Part shown: positions 10,826 through 22,000 of the stretch, in pieces
How positions within the stretch are numbered: the stretch's first letter is position 1
Layout of the letters: every line of letters begins with the position of its first letter
From: Adiantum capillus-veneris
Lineage: Eukaryota > Streptophyta > Polypodiopsida > Polypodiales > Pteridaceae
Length of the DNA stretch: 64,000 nt
NCBI GenBank assembly: GCA_014529385.2
Contig: CM043947.1
Span: 123,206,891 to 123,270,890 of the forward strand
Direction: 5' to 3'
Position numbers and translations under genes: made by a program
Notes under the pieces: generated by a model
The model's database searches: none
Told to the model about the DNA's origin: nothing
The model's input: only the letters and a program-made list of their open reading frames with translations

Positions 10826-13202
10826 CTCAAGCTCCTTTGAAATGTTCGACAGTGATCAAGCAAACACAATTATATATGTAAGAAAAAAAAGGAAGGGGAA
10901 GAGGGTGCTTGTTGCACTAATACCTTCTTACAAATCTCTCATGACCAATGAAAGTGAGATTAGTATTTGTTCAACATAGCTTGAGTAAATTACCCCACAA
11001 AAAATCACAAGAAAAACCACCCCAATCACTGTCTTAAGGCCATGGGAGTCCTCTCCACCTTGTCGCCCTCTTACAGTATGTGGGATTTATGGCTAAATTG
11101 ATGACAACGCCCAGAGATAAGCTATCAAGAACTTAAAAAAAACCACCCAGACACTTACACATCATTGTTGTCCATTACTTCACGTTGGAAGAGAGACAAA
11201 GTATCCAAGATTACTCCAAATCCACCCTCCTTGATTCAGCAAATGTTGGGCTTACACTAGTAGGAGAAATGATAGATTTCCTACTCTCAATTGAATGATC
11301 ACTCTCTCTTACAATGGCATAGAGTTCCATTGCTAATCACCCCTAATACAACACATTCATATGCATAAGACAATGAGCTTCCACTCAAGAGCTCCTTCTA
11401 GAAAGCTTGAGATTGGCTTCTCAAGCTATAGCATAGTGCTCTTGCTTGTGGCTCCCCATTTGTACTAGCTACACCCTCCTTTTATAGCAATTTTGAGGGC
11501 TAGGGTTACTCCTCTAACCATAGTTGGGTTAGATTTTCAGCACTTATCTAATTTCTTTTGCTTGGAATTATCAAGAGGTTGGTGTGGATAGATGAAGAAG
11601 AGAGAGAGAGAGGAGAGAAGTGGAGGTGATAGGACTTTTCATAGTAGGTTAGTGTTAGTAAATTAGTAGAGTTAGTATTTTGATTGATTTACAAATGGAA
11701 TTGGATATTTACAATGGGAGTATCCATGTAGTATACAAATAAGGAAGAAAAAACTCTTAAGGTAAGAAAAATATGGATTTCTTACAATGTTGATGCTCCA
11801 AGTGTCTTGAGTAGGGTCAATTTTGATGCTTGTTGATGGTCCACTAGCTTTGACGGTACGTTTTTTCTCCACTCTTGACGTTCCTTGGGAGCCAAGGTAA
11901 GTAAACATGAGAAATCAATCACCATGATGCTGTCTCTCAAGAGAAGAGGCTGAATTTTGTGTTTTTTTATATAGATATGGGTAATATGGAAGAGAAAAAA
12001 TGAGACTAGGTTGTCAATTTTGGAATGGAAGTGTGTGTAGGAGACATGAGTTCACCATGGTTTCTCTTATTCTTCAAGGTTGAGAAGAAGGTGAGTAGGG
12101 TGCAGAGAGGAGTGGTGAGAGAGGTGGGGATGATGAGTGGAGAAGTGTGTGTGAAAGAGGAAAATGATAAAGTGGAAGAGGGAGTGTGGCTGCATTAGCA
12201 TGGGCAAACTGGGGTCCACCAATAAAATCATAGCTCACAGCTCGTAGCTCAAAAAAATGTGAAAAAAATTGAGGTAAAAGTTCAGCGTGCAAGCTACAAC
12301 TTTGTATGTATCAATTTTTCAAATTCGGGGATCATGTGATCTTTAAAAATTCAGCAAAACCGACTGTTTTTTGGACTACACAAAGTCCTTGTGAGGTCCT
12401 TCTTTGGATGATTCTTTTGAATACCTCCAAGAGTGAGCCCCCCATAGTGCATGCATGCATGCCATATACCCTTGACCTTATTGGGTAGGTCTATAATTGA
12501 AGGTATTGTTGAGATCATGATATAAGTGAACAGTACAACTAAGAAAATCAAATATTGAGGGGTCTAAAAAAATATGTACATGTCAAATATAAATAATATA
12601 GGTGGAAAAAATATAAAGGGATCAAAATAAATCTCTCTCATTATAAGTCTGCCTTAAAAAGATGAATATTTTTTGTGGTCTAATTTATGAGAGTAATAGA
12701 GAATAGATGTAGGAAGGAAAAAATCACAATAGTGAAAAAATATACACATAAATAGAACTAGTTTTTTTGGATTTTTGTTGGGATGGAGTTACACCAAAAA
12801 AAAGAGAAGCTTGCATGAAATTATTTTTATATGAAATAAAGAGTATGCAAAATGGTAAGAAAAAATATGGTAATGGTGAGTCAATTTACATAGCATAAAT
12901 AACACACCATAGGTAGAAATATTTAAATAAATACTAAAATAATTATGAAAATATCTTTTATTTAGGCCCTATATATAATGAAATATTTACAAACAAATGG
13001 GCCATAATATATAGATATTTGTTTTGGCTCAACTAGCCCAGTGACTAGCTAGCTGAGGGTTTTTAAGAAAATATGGAGAAAGTCCCTAACTCACACACGC
13101 TTATGTACAGTAAAATGGTAGGGATAACCAAAATGTTTGAGTGATTTGATAGGGTGAGGTAGCTTAGTATGGCAATTATGGAAAGCCGAAAAATGACTAT
13201 CA
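10598..13202 (-). repeat. 5' LTR of the Tat element (2605 bp)
   Basis: Partner of 515-3132. Contains the shorter GA tract, a TATA-like box at 11478-11486 and about 40 bp (12280-12318) absent from the other LTR. Its outer edge (13202) abuts the DUF7869 frame. Flanking bases atgt (here) and atgc (left side) make an imperfect 4-bp target duplication on the coding strand. Confidence 0.9.
10774..10823. repeat. (GA)n microsatellite, 50 bp, in the 5' LTR
   Basis: Pure AG dinucleotides; counterpart of the 94-bp tract at 691-784. Confidence 0.95.
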
Positions 13203-13426
13203 ACATCAATGTCTTCATGAGTGTGACCAACCATAACAAATCCAAGCTGCATTGTGTAAAATACTCCTCGTGCAACCAACAATGATAGGTATGCAAACAC
13301 ATATCGATTCTTATTTTCTGAACCACAATTGTCAAGTTGCAACAACAATGTTCTTGGCAACCTCTTGAACCCAAATACATTGCCATCCTCCTGTACATGT
13401 GCATTAGTAGCAAAGATTGATTGCAT
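13203..13426 (-). pseudogene. DUF7869 core, cut by the Tat LTR
   Basis: Encodes LLLQLDNCGSENKNRYVFAY and VMVGHTHEDID. These two motifs are the hallmark of the DUF7869 family, plausibly an RNase H-fold transposase core, with the Asp of LDN and acidic residues of HTHEDID as metal-ligand candidates (inference). The frame reaches the LTR edge immediately after HEDID; downstream residues in the track belong to the LTR. Its continuation is at 1-514. The frame differs from the preceding fragment (13477-13914), so a frameshift or intron lies at 13427-13476. Confidence 0.65.
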
Positions 13427-13476
13427 CCTTGGACAATCATTTCCCTATCTAGAAGCAAAATTCTCAGTGTCCACAT

Positions 13477-13914
13477 TCACATTTGTGATTTGATAAGTGT
13501 CTGCCTCTCATTTTGAGCACTCTGTTCCTTGTAGTATTGGTTTTCATCCTTAAGCACTTTCATATGGTGATAGAGAGAAGTGGTAGAAAAAACACAATCA
13601 AAAAGATTTGTTCGTGGTTCTACACTTGAGTTTTCTAAGCTCAAGTCACCAAACATATGTTTATCTCTTCTTTCTAATTTTCTTAGACATTTTGAGAGAG
13701 ATGCAATTGTGAAGTTGGGATCACTCGGCCATAATCCCAATGCAAAGTGACCATAAGCTGTTTGTCCATGTCCACGAGTGAGCATTCCTATCAAGGATAC
13801 TGGAAGCCTCTCAAGTCCATTGAGAGATTTTGGAACTGGTTTAATTTGTGGTGCAGTAGTCTTACTCTGGTCCATCTTCTCATGTATAATGCACAAGAAC
13901 TTGGTTGAATTCAT
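13477..13914 (-). pseudogene. DUF7869-type protein, middle segment
   Basis: Contains IIHEKMDQSKTTAPQI, then VSLIGMLTRGHGQTAYG and LWPSDPNFTIASLSKCLRKL. A DxMDQxKT segment followed by a 'GML.hGhG...y' segment is typical of the region before the LDN motif in this family. The reading can be extended upstream past a stop into ERARYMAQRRAHMLQKM (about 14010-13960). Fragmented by stops and frame changes. Confidence 0.6.
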
Positions 13915-14342
13915 TTATGAAGATCTCCTCCAAGCATAGTACAGATTTCGACAACTCATTTTTTGCAACATGTGCGCTCTCCTCTGTGCCATGTATCTAG
14001 CACGCTCAACCTGATTTTTGGTAGACTCGAGCTTAACCTTTATTGATGTGAAAATGTCACATTTAGAGAATGTGCTTAGTTTTGATAAAGTGACTATCTT
14101 GAAGACTGTGTTTCACAACCTTGAGAATGTTGGTTGTGACAATGTTTTGTATTCCATTGTGACAAGTGTGTCATTTACTTCCCGCAAAATTTCCACTTGT
14201 TTGTACATCATTGGTAGAGCATGTTGAGTTTCCCGACTGCCATGCATGGTTTTCTTTCACTTATGTGGCATTTGATTTGCATTATTATCTATGAAGCCCT
14301 GTATGAGTTCTTTTTCCATCTCAACATGTGTCAAGATCTTCC

Positions 14343-15176
14343 TTATTTTTCTATTTTTCCAGTGTTTCCGTGATTGCCATTGCATGCTCCATCCAAGAAT
14401 TTTTTACACAGTCTGTAAAATGTTGACTTTCCTATTCCATGCACTACATACCATGCTTTACTACAAACCTTCTTTCCATCAAAAGTAAACTCAAAGCATT
14501 CCTCTTCTCGATCTTTTCTATAAGACATGCTCATACAATCCAATACAAATGTGCATCGGCTAGTGTAGATTTGTCCCCAAAAGTCTACCCTCGCTTGCAT
14601 AATTTTGGATCTGTTTCCAATTTGACAGCATCGCATCTCACAACAATCAATTGTTGCAAATTTGTGAATGTTTGCAGCATCACATTGTTTGTGGAAAGCA
14701 TGAGCATTACCTGTTTTTTTTCTAAGCCTAACTCTATGTACATAAACCCTTTTCTTACTTGTCCGATCTCTTATATCATAGTCACCGGCAATGGCATACT
14801 GCTCTCTATCATTTTGAGTATGAAGAAGAAGACCTAGTTCTGTACTAGTGATACCTTCTTCAAAACTAGTTTTAGTGTTGTTATCTATGCCATCATCCTC
14901 ATAATCATCAGTGGACGCATATAAGCTGTCAAGGGAATCTCCTGTTTCTTCCATGAGGGGATCTTGAATACCCTCAATGGAAAAAGAAGATCCAGTGTCT
15001 TTGACCAAGGGATCACCATTCTCAAATGTGAGCTGCCTAATGGGCCAACTTACCAAATTCAAACTTGAAATATCACTTTGATGTGGATGCATCGACCCTT
15101 CCACAATGACATCCAAGCTACTCTCACCTAGTTCAGTATCATTTATAGCCTCATATGGGTGGACCAGAAATACCAC
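14343..15176 (-). pseudogene. DUF7869-type protein, Cys-rich N-terminal segment
   Basis: 277 codons. An acidic Ser/Asp-rich stretch (residues 1-110) is followed by a cysteine-rich part: CDAANIHKFATIDCCEMRCC, RCTFVLDC, DGKKVCSKAWYVVHGIGKST and GNHGNTGK. The pattern 'C..C..C ... R..F.l ... vC..a....hGi...t' before an HGN.G motif matches the N-terminal half of DUF7869-type proteins as I remember them. It is in frame with the TNP1-like segment upstream, separated by one TAG. Confidence 0.55.
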
Positions 15177-15209
15177 TCCATTACCAAGTTTTGTAGATCT
15201 ATTGTCAGC

Positions 15210-15563
15210 CTAAAGGATGACTCTTTTCTCTTTCCAAATCGCTCTATCTATCAAGCCATCTTCTTGACCAACAAGAAAATCCTCATCTATTGTGTGAGAT
15301 TTTCCTCTGTCCATAACAATTTTATGCAATGGCCATTTGATGATGCTTCCAACTGCTTGAGACATGGTTCTTGCATCCATTGTGATGAATGGAATCAAGA
15401 AGGTGTCATCAAAACTTTCTAGTACATGTATCGCCACACATGTTGTGCCAAGCAATTCAACGCCACAACGTTGAGATGCATTAGTGGAATGAATAACCCC
15501 ACGAGCTTTCCTTGTGGAATCATCAACAAGAAACACTGAATCACCTTGTTTTGGACCATGCAA
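15210..15563 (-). pseudogene. TNP1/En-Spm-like domain (Transposase_23 or DUF8039 type)
   Basis: Encodes DSVFLVDDSTRKARGVIHST, RCGVELLGTTCVAIHVLESF and SQAVGSIIKWPLHKIVMD. A beta-rich module ending in 'A.Gs.I.WP...v' recurs in plant CACTA/TNP1 proteins and in DUF8039 proteins. It ends at TAG (15210), but the same frame continues 11 codons later as the DUF7869-type segment, so one protein probably carried both. An upstream exon may precede a donor-like GTAAGT near 15642 (minus strand). Assignment is by pattern only. Confidence 0.5.
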
Positions 15564-15682
15564 TTTTTGACAAAATCAAGAGATATCAGTAAAATTGTAT
15601 ATCTGAACATAGAACTCAAAATTTAATGCATTCCCAAGATACACTTACAATTTTGGCAAAAGCTTGCATCCCATTCAATTAA

Positions 15683-17018
15683 CACTAGGTTGGTAACCTA
15701 ACAGGACATACAGGTGTCCTTTCAGGGTTTTGAAAAAAACCTCCGAAACCATAGTAGATCCACTCATTTTGTAAAATCCTTTCATGAGGTTATAGTTCAA
15801 GGCCTACTACACATGTAAAAAATAAGAAACTTGTCTAAATTTCTCATCTTTTGGTCACACCAAGCCTCCAAAGTTGATGGACCAGTACATTTTCATAGAA
15901 ACAGTCATTTCTTACGTTTTGTTGCATAAAAATAAGATTAGGGATTTTTGTAGGACTTGAGATAAATTCCCTAGTTAACTTCAATGGGTTGGTGATCAGA
16001 ACATATGATTGCTTCTCACTCACTATTTTTTGTTTTGCCAAAAGAAATAGGTACAAAAAAGATGAATTTTTACCATTCTGCAAACCTATCATCAAAGTTT
16101 CTATAGCCACGCTCAATACAAATAATATATGCATGTTTTCTTAGTTCCCTATTGTCCTTTAGGTTCATAAGGAGCCATGGAGCATGTCAAAAGAATAATA
16201 CATCTCTTACCAAGGGGAATCTTAGGGACAAAGATGAAGTGCTAACTATAGCAAACATGAAAAAACTGGGTTTAACATTATGAGTTGTAGAATCCAATAG
16301 AAACTATTCAATATCTAGCCAAATCTGATCCTTATGACTAGATATGTTTACTACCTACAAAATGCATGTAGTTGTCACAAGAAACTAACAATATTGAAAA
16401 AGCTAAACTTGATATACTAGAATGTTTCATTTTCTTCTATAATTGAAAAAATCAACCATCGTTTCTACTATGCAAAATAGGGTATTAGGTGCCCCAAAAC
16501 TCAAGGAATATTACTTTATGTTACAATATGCAACATAGAAAATCAAAACTGCATTTGGATTTCATGAAAGCCACCAAAAAAATCATAGAAGAGCTAAAAT
16601 TGGCTAAAAAACAAGATTTGATAATTTTTGTAATTTGGTGACAACTTACAACTTTAACGTTTATTTTTCCCTAGAATCAGGACATGTTGATGACTACTAA
16701 AGATACCTCTCTAGAATTATAGACCTCACAAACATGAATTCTAGAGTGGTATAGTTGCAAAAAGTTGAAAAAAAGCCAAAAACAGGACCCGTTTTTTCAG
16801 ACAGTTTAGGTTGTGAAATGTTGTGCAAGGACAAGGTTAAAGATGGAGTTTATATTCCAAAAAAATGTCGAGTTTTTTTCAGCTCATGAGACAACTTTCT
16901 AGACAGATAGCACCTCAAAATCCATTTTGAAACTCTTGACATAATTCAAGGAAAATGGTCACTTAAGAGGACATGAAAGTGTCCCAGGGCATAAAAGTGT
17001 CCCATTACCAACCTAGTG
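15683..17018. mobile_element. Non-autonomous CACTA-ended element, copy A (1336 bp)
   Basis: Begins CACTAGGTTGGTAA and ends TTACCAACCTAGTG, a 14-bp perfect inverted repeat. The flanks are ttaa on both sides: either a 4-bp duplication, or a 3-bp one (taa) if the element's last base is T. Near each end is the phrase GGACATaaaaGTGTCC, doubled at the right. It encodes no transposase; a short minus frame (15844-16134) is partly shared with copy B but shows no known domain. It is inserted just upstream of the TNP1-like exon. Confidence 0.8.
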
Positions 17019-17039
17019 TTAAGAAAATCTACATTGAGT

Positions 17040-18160
17040 CAATCCATGGATGATGGTAGGAGGCTCGAGCTCAAGTTTGAGCCTGTATGTACATCTAAGT
17101 GCTAGAAATCTAAAGCTGACAAGAGTTGCAAGATAGGGACTATGTTACATCGCTAGAAATATATAGCTCACAAGAGTTACAAGATGGATCTTGAGTTATA
17201 TTGAATCAACCCATGTGGGATGGAAGGAGGCTTGAGCTCAAGCGTGAGCCTAAATGTACATCTAAGTTCTAGAAATCTAAAGCTAAAAATAGGTCCAAGA
17301 TGGAGCCTAAGTTACATTGTAGGAGCATAGATGGAGCCTAAATGTAGATCTAATTGCTAGAAATCTATAGCTTAAAATAGTTGCAAGATGGATATCAAGA
17401 TATATTGAGTCAACCCACGGAGGACGGTAGGAGGCTCAAGCTCAAGTTTAATCCTAGATGTACATCTAAGTGCTATAAATATAAAGCTAATAAGAGTTGC
17501 AAGATGGAGCTTAAATTACATTGTAGTTTGGTAGGAGAGGCTTAATTGATGTTGGAATATAGATGTACATCTGTGTTAGAAATCTAAAGATGACAAGAGT
17601 TGCAAGATGTATCCCAAGTTACATTGAATCAACCCATGGAGGATGGTAGGAGGATCAAGCTCAAGTTTGAGCCTAGATGTAGATCTAAGTGATAGAAATC
17701 TGAAGATGACAAGAGTTGCAAGATGGATCCTAGGATACATCGAGTCACCCATGGATTTAATGGAATGTTTAAATTGATGTTGGAGCCTAGATGTACATCT
17801 ATGTACTATAAATCTATAGCCAGCAAGAGTTTCAAGATGGAGCCCAAGTTACATTGAATCAACTCGTGGCAAATGGCACGAGGCTCAAACTCAAATTTGA
17901 TCTTAGAGTATTTATAGCACTTAGATGTACATCTAAGTGCTATAAATACCTAGCTAAAAAGAGTTTCACAAAGCCAACGTCTCATAGAGGCAAGCATGGA
18001 ATTTTGTAGGTGGCTAGATGTAAGTTTGAACCTAGATGTACATCCAAGTGTTAGAAATCTATACTTGTCACACGTGTTGCAAGATGGAGCCCAACCTACA
18101 TGGAGGCACCCATGTAATTTGGTAGAAGGCTCAAACTCAAGTTTGAGCATAGCTGATGAA
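17040..18160. repeat. Degenerate tandem repeat, unit about 112 bp, 9-10 copies
   Basis: The phrase GATGTACATCTAAGTGCTAG recurs with changes near 17088, 17258, 17342, 17458, 17562, 17678, 17788, 17924 and 18036. Spacing is mostly 104-116 bp, with 84, 136 and 170 as exceptions. Other shared phrases are AGGCTCAAGCTCAAGTTTGA and AGAGTTGCAAGATGG. No gene seen here. Confidence 0.75.
17908..17949. repeat. 42-bp perfect palindrome
   Basis: GTATTTATAGCACTTAGATGT followed without spacer by its exact reverse complement, centred between 17928 and 17929. It lies inside one ~112-bp repeat unit. Other units have only the right half, so it looks like a local inverted duplication. Confidence 0.95.
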
Positions 18161-18249
18161 AAAGGTGTGAATGCTTCTGAAAGTATTTTTGATACTAGGT
18201 TTAATGATGCATGAGGCATTACCAAACACTATGAGGCTCTAACGTAAGT

Positions 18250-19330
18250 TTAAGCCTAACAAGGAGAGCTAGTGAAGCAATTGTGTACGAACTTCAATCA
18301 CAAAAGTCCTGGCTGAGTTGTTCTAAGTGAGACTTGAAATTCCATATCCTAATGTAGCACTTTCATATGTTACATGAAACTCATAATGTCTTTGTACCTA
18401 ACAAGGCATTGAAATATAGTTTGTAGGCTCGAACTTAAGTTTGAGCCTTGCCTCCACATGTTTGTGTAGTACTACCATATGAGGCCGAGCTCATGAGCAT
18501 TACCATGTTAGGCAAATCTCAAGAGCATTGCAGTAATAGAATCTTCCAAATAGAGATACTTACGGATCATGAAGTAAAAAGGATCATACCTTGAAAAACT
18601 CATAGTTAAGAGGTTTTTTTAATAGGCCCCGGATGTGCACAATATAATAATTTTATGCATATTGAATGCGTTGAACTAGACAAGGCTTGAGACTTAAGCC
18701 TTACACTTGAAACATAAGCTTAAGGTTAAGAATTAAGCCTTAGGCATGAACTTAAGTTTGAGTCTTACCTCCAAATGTGAAATAGGTAGCATGTTAGGTG
18801 AGCATCACGTTATCATGTGTATGAGTTTCAATGACAAAAGTCATTGTCATAGAATCCTACCTCAGTACTTCCAAGTAAAGCTCACAATTTCATATCCTAT
18901 TGTAGCAATTACATATGTTAAGAAAGAGTCGTAATCTATAACAAGAAACTAAAATTTATTATGTAGGATAGAACTTAAGTACGAGCCTTGCCTTTCTATG
19001 TTAGTGTAGCACTACCATATGAGTCCAGCCTCATGAGCATTGAGCAAAATAATGTTACAAATAAAAATGTACTTATAGATTATGAAGAAAAATGGATCAT
19101 ACCCTTGAAAAATTCATAGATAAGGGGTTTTATAAATAGGTCTTGAGTGCACATAATATAAAAGGTTTTCACATAATGAATGATAAAGACTAAAAGGGGC
19201 TTAGGGCTTACATTTTAAACTTGAAACATAAGCATAAACTTTGAGACTTAAGGTTTAGGCTTGAAACAAAAGCCTAAACTTTGAGACTTAAGCCTTAGGT
19301 TGGAGCTTAAGATTAAAATTCACTTTCAAA
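18250..19330. repeat. Two diverged copies of a ~530-bp repeat
   Basis: 18284-18740 and 18817-19250 share, in order, CATATCCTA-TGTAGCA, TGTAGYACTACCATATGAG, GGATCATACC-TTGAAAAA and CTTGAAACATAAGC, offset by about 510-540 bp. A further partial relative is at 40720-40770. No coding potential seen. Confidence 0.6.
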
Positions 19331-19550
19331 TGTGCTTTAGGTAGCATTCTAGATTAGCATTTTTGTGTTAATGTGCTAAATGCAACCTTTCTAACATAAA
19401 ACATCTAGGTTAGATTATGGAAATGAAATGGATTCTATGGTTATTGAAAATCCACCAGACTATTTTCTAAATAGGTAAAATGGATTTTTTCATCTTTCAG
19501 ATAAAGGCAACAAAATAGAAGACGAAGATAACATATCTCAAGCAACACAA

Positions 19551-20051
19551 GTGCTACCCACCATTGTTGGAGGGACCCAGTTTCATAAAGGTGATCTTGT
19601 AGAGCACAAAAGTGATCTTGTAGAACAAACCTCTCAAAAAACTTTAAATGACATGACTAAAGAGAACGAGAACATGCTACCTACGATTGGAGAGATCCAA
19701 ATTCATGAAAGCGACATTAGGAATATTGAAGAGGAGATGGTGGTGGTAGAGCATGAAAGTGATTTTGTTGCGCAAAATTCTCCAAAACCTTCACACGACA
19801 CTAGCAATATGCCTCAAAGAGATGAGGATGCAGAGGGTAGTTACAAGAAGGGTGAAGCCAATGGAGAGCTCCAAGCGACTCTTGCAACCAAGGACATACA
19901 AGAAAAAATTGACAAAGAGACAGGAAAAGCGACACCAAATACAAAAAAATTCCAAATCATTCAAGAAAGGGAGCAAGGGATTGTAGTTGGTAAGAAAAAC
20001 AAAGGTACTTATTTTTCCAATGTGATAGATATGGCCCTTTTTGAAAGATAA
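19551..20051 (+). pseudogene. Acidic N-terminal segment, probably of the FCP1-like gene
   Basis: 166 codons, rich in Glu, Lys and Asn, without a known domain. It has an internal duplication: LPTIVGGTQFH...VEHKSDLVEQ is echoed by LPTIGEIQIH...VEHESDFVAQ about 40 residues later. It lies on the same strand just before the FCP1-like remnants and may be their N-terminal exon (inference from position). A donor-like GGTAAG sits near 19990. Confidence 0.35.
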
Positions 20052-20134
20052 TACAAAATTATTTTATGTGTCTTTGTAGCTGAAATTGACATTTAAAATC
20101 AAGGATCCAGTGTGCCACAAGTAGACATCATGTT

Positions 20135-21196
20135 ATGGACCTACGTCCTGATGCACGAAAACGTAGGCCACTTGGAAGCTTATATTCTTTTGAGAGAGAT
20201 GGAGATAAACTAGTCTTTCAATCTTCCCACATCAATAGAGAAATGCAATCACTTTTGGGAGACATCATTGTAGATGAATATGGGAGTATGAGACATAAAA
20301 TAAACAAGTGCAATTTACAATTGTGTGCTGCAAATATATGTTCCCTTGTTCTGAGATTTACAAGTGCAAAACCTTAAATTGTTATCATTCTTTTGTATCG
20401 TATGCAAACAATATTTTTCATGCAATTAGCATAAAGAAACATGCACTCGTTCTTGATCTTAATGGAGTTTTACTGAGCAAAGAAGAGAAGAGGCATCCAT
20501 GCACAAATTTTTGACCTTGGTCACACCACAATTGTTGTTTGTCCGGGTTGTTTTGAATTTTTGGATGGGATATGTCAGTACTTTCATGTTGGTATTTGGT
20601 CCACCATGCTACAAAATAATGTTTGCACTTATATGAACACTCTTGAAAAGCATGCACATAATAAATATCATTTCTTTATGGTATGGGGACAAGAAGATTG
20701 CTACATCCATAATCTTCAAAAAGTGTATAGACCGGATAAGCCTAATGTGGAGGCTATGATTAAGCCTTTGTTGAGGGTTTGATATTAGTGCATGAATTTA
20801 TGTAGTACAAAGAATACATTGCTCAGTGATGATAGCCCTTTCAAGGGATGTATTAACCCAAAAGATAACTGCTTATATCCTGAAAGTTTTCAAGGGAGGC
20901 CTGACTATCTTCTTTGCAATGAACTTCTACCATACCTTTTAAATCTAAATAATATAGATGACATTCAATCTGTTATTTCACTCAATCGACTAGGACAATA
21001 TCCAATCATAGAGGTTCATGACCTATTTAGAAAGTTTCAAGACATAATGGAAGAATGGGGCCTGTTCAATGCCCAAGTTCCAAGGGAAGAACTTGAAAAC
21101 AATTCACTCGAAGTGGAAAGATCATCTTGTGCATCTTCACAACTACCATTGTGCAATAACAAGTTAATATATTTTCAAGAAAGTAGGGGCAAGTAA
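20135..21196 (+). pseudogene. FCP1/NIF-type HAD phosphatase-like gene, copy 1
   Basis: Three pieces in different frames make one FCP1-homology domain. 20430-20514: HALVLDLNGVLL, the HAD motif I, with Asn in place of the second Asp of DxDx. 20561-20782: DGICQYFHVGIWSTM and MVWGQEDCY. 20792-21196: NTLLSDDSPFKGCINPKDNC, the motif III/IV region. Such plant proteins relate to FCP1 and TIM50 phosphatases. Upstream, 20135-20377 reads DLRPDARKRRPLGSLYSFER and may be a preceding exon. Frame changes without clear splice sites suggest a pseudogene, though some gaps could be introns. Confidence 0.6.
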
Positions 21197-21226
21197 ATAG
21201 TAAACTCCTTAAGCAAGGATCCAGCT

Positions 21227-21532
21227 ATGTTGGCATCCAAGTTTGGTGTGCCACTATTATCTTCAAACCAACTGAAATTGTTAAAATTGGCTCACAAAAC
21301 AAAAAATTTGAGTAATCAACATGCTATTGCTTATGCTACTAGCTTGGGGTATGGTCGTGGTCATTTCATTAGCGGAGTTGCAGCAAAAGCATACATATCA
21401 AAGCTACAAAAGGCCTACTTAAGCTTATGGGTAGGACTCACTTTAGATTTATCAAAAAATATAAAAAATAAAATCAAATTTTTATATAATCTAGCATATT
21501 TGTTATTGCAGGTGGATGAAAACAACCAGTAA
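21227..21532 (+). CDS. Open frame after FCP1-like copy 1, function unknown
   Basis: 101 codons: LASKFGVPLLSSNQLKLLKL, then AYATSLGYGRGHFISGVAAK. Not recognised. It lies 30 bp after copy 1 on the same strand, so it could be a C-terminal extension of the same gene. Low confidence that it is coding. Confidence 0.25.
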   Translation: MLASKFGVPLLSSNQLKLLKLAHKTKNLSNQHAIAYATSLGYGRGHFISGVAAKAYISKLQKAYLSLWVGLTLDLSKNIKNKIKFLYNLAYLLLQVDENNQ

Positions 21533-22000
21533 GGGCTTGGCGTGCACGTTGACTCAATCACCTGGAATGTTCACATACATCTAGAGTGGTGGAAATGTGT
21601 TAAGAAGATTCTCACCAAAACAATGTGTTGGGCTCTAGTATTCTGGCCAAAACAATGTGTTGCGTCGAATTATTTAAACATGTAACAAATATGTACACTT
21701 TTATATTTCATCAACTAGATGTTATTCAACCCTGGAAAAGAAGTCTCTCTTTTATCTTTGTGGTTGAAGCTTTTTGTACAAGATTTCTTCTGTGTATTGA
21801 AGAAAAATATTTTCTTTTGTTTTCTTCTCAAGGTTTAAGTCTATATATATCATGGATAAAATAAATAATATTGGTGCACAGTGTGTTAATTGAAAATAAT
21901 ATCTATTCCATTGACCATCATGCCTTTTTTTTGAACAGGAGATTTTGAAGCATATAAATTTGATTTCAAATGTACAAATCATTTACTATTAAGGTGGCAC

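Larger units (their letters stand above)
515..13202 (-). mobile_element. Complete Ty3/gypsy LTR retrotransposon, Tat lineage
   Basis: Two long direct repeats (515-3132 and 10598-13202), each starting TGAGGCGG and ending CTATCA, enclose a minus-strand gag-pol. A primer-binding-site candidate abuts the right LTR and a polypurine tract abuts the left LTR, so the right LTR is the 5' LTR. Domain order gag, zinc knuckle, protease, RT, RNase H, second (archaeal-type) RNase H, integrase is the Tat signature. gag-pol is one continuous frame from 8018 to 3465 interrupted only by five stops, all explicable by single C-to-T changes; one further frame break with a deletion lies near the integrase end. It sits inside the DUF7869-type gene. 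Not autonomous now. Confidence 0.9.
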
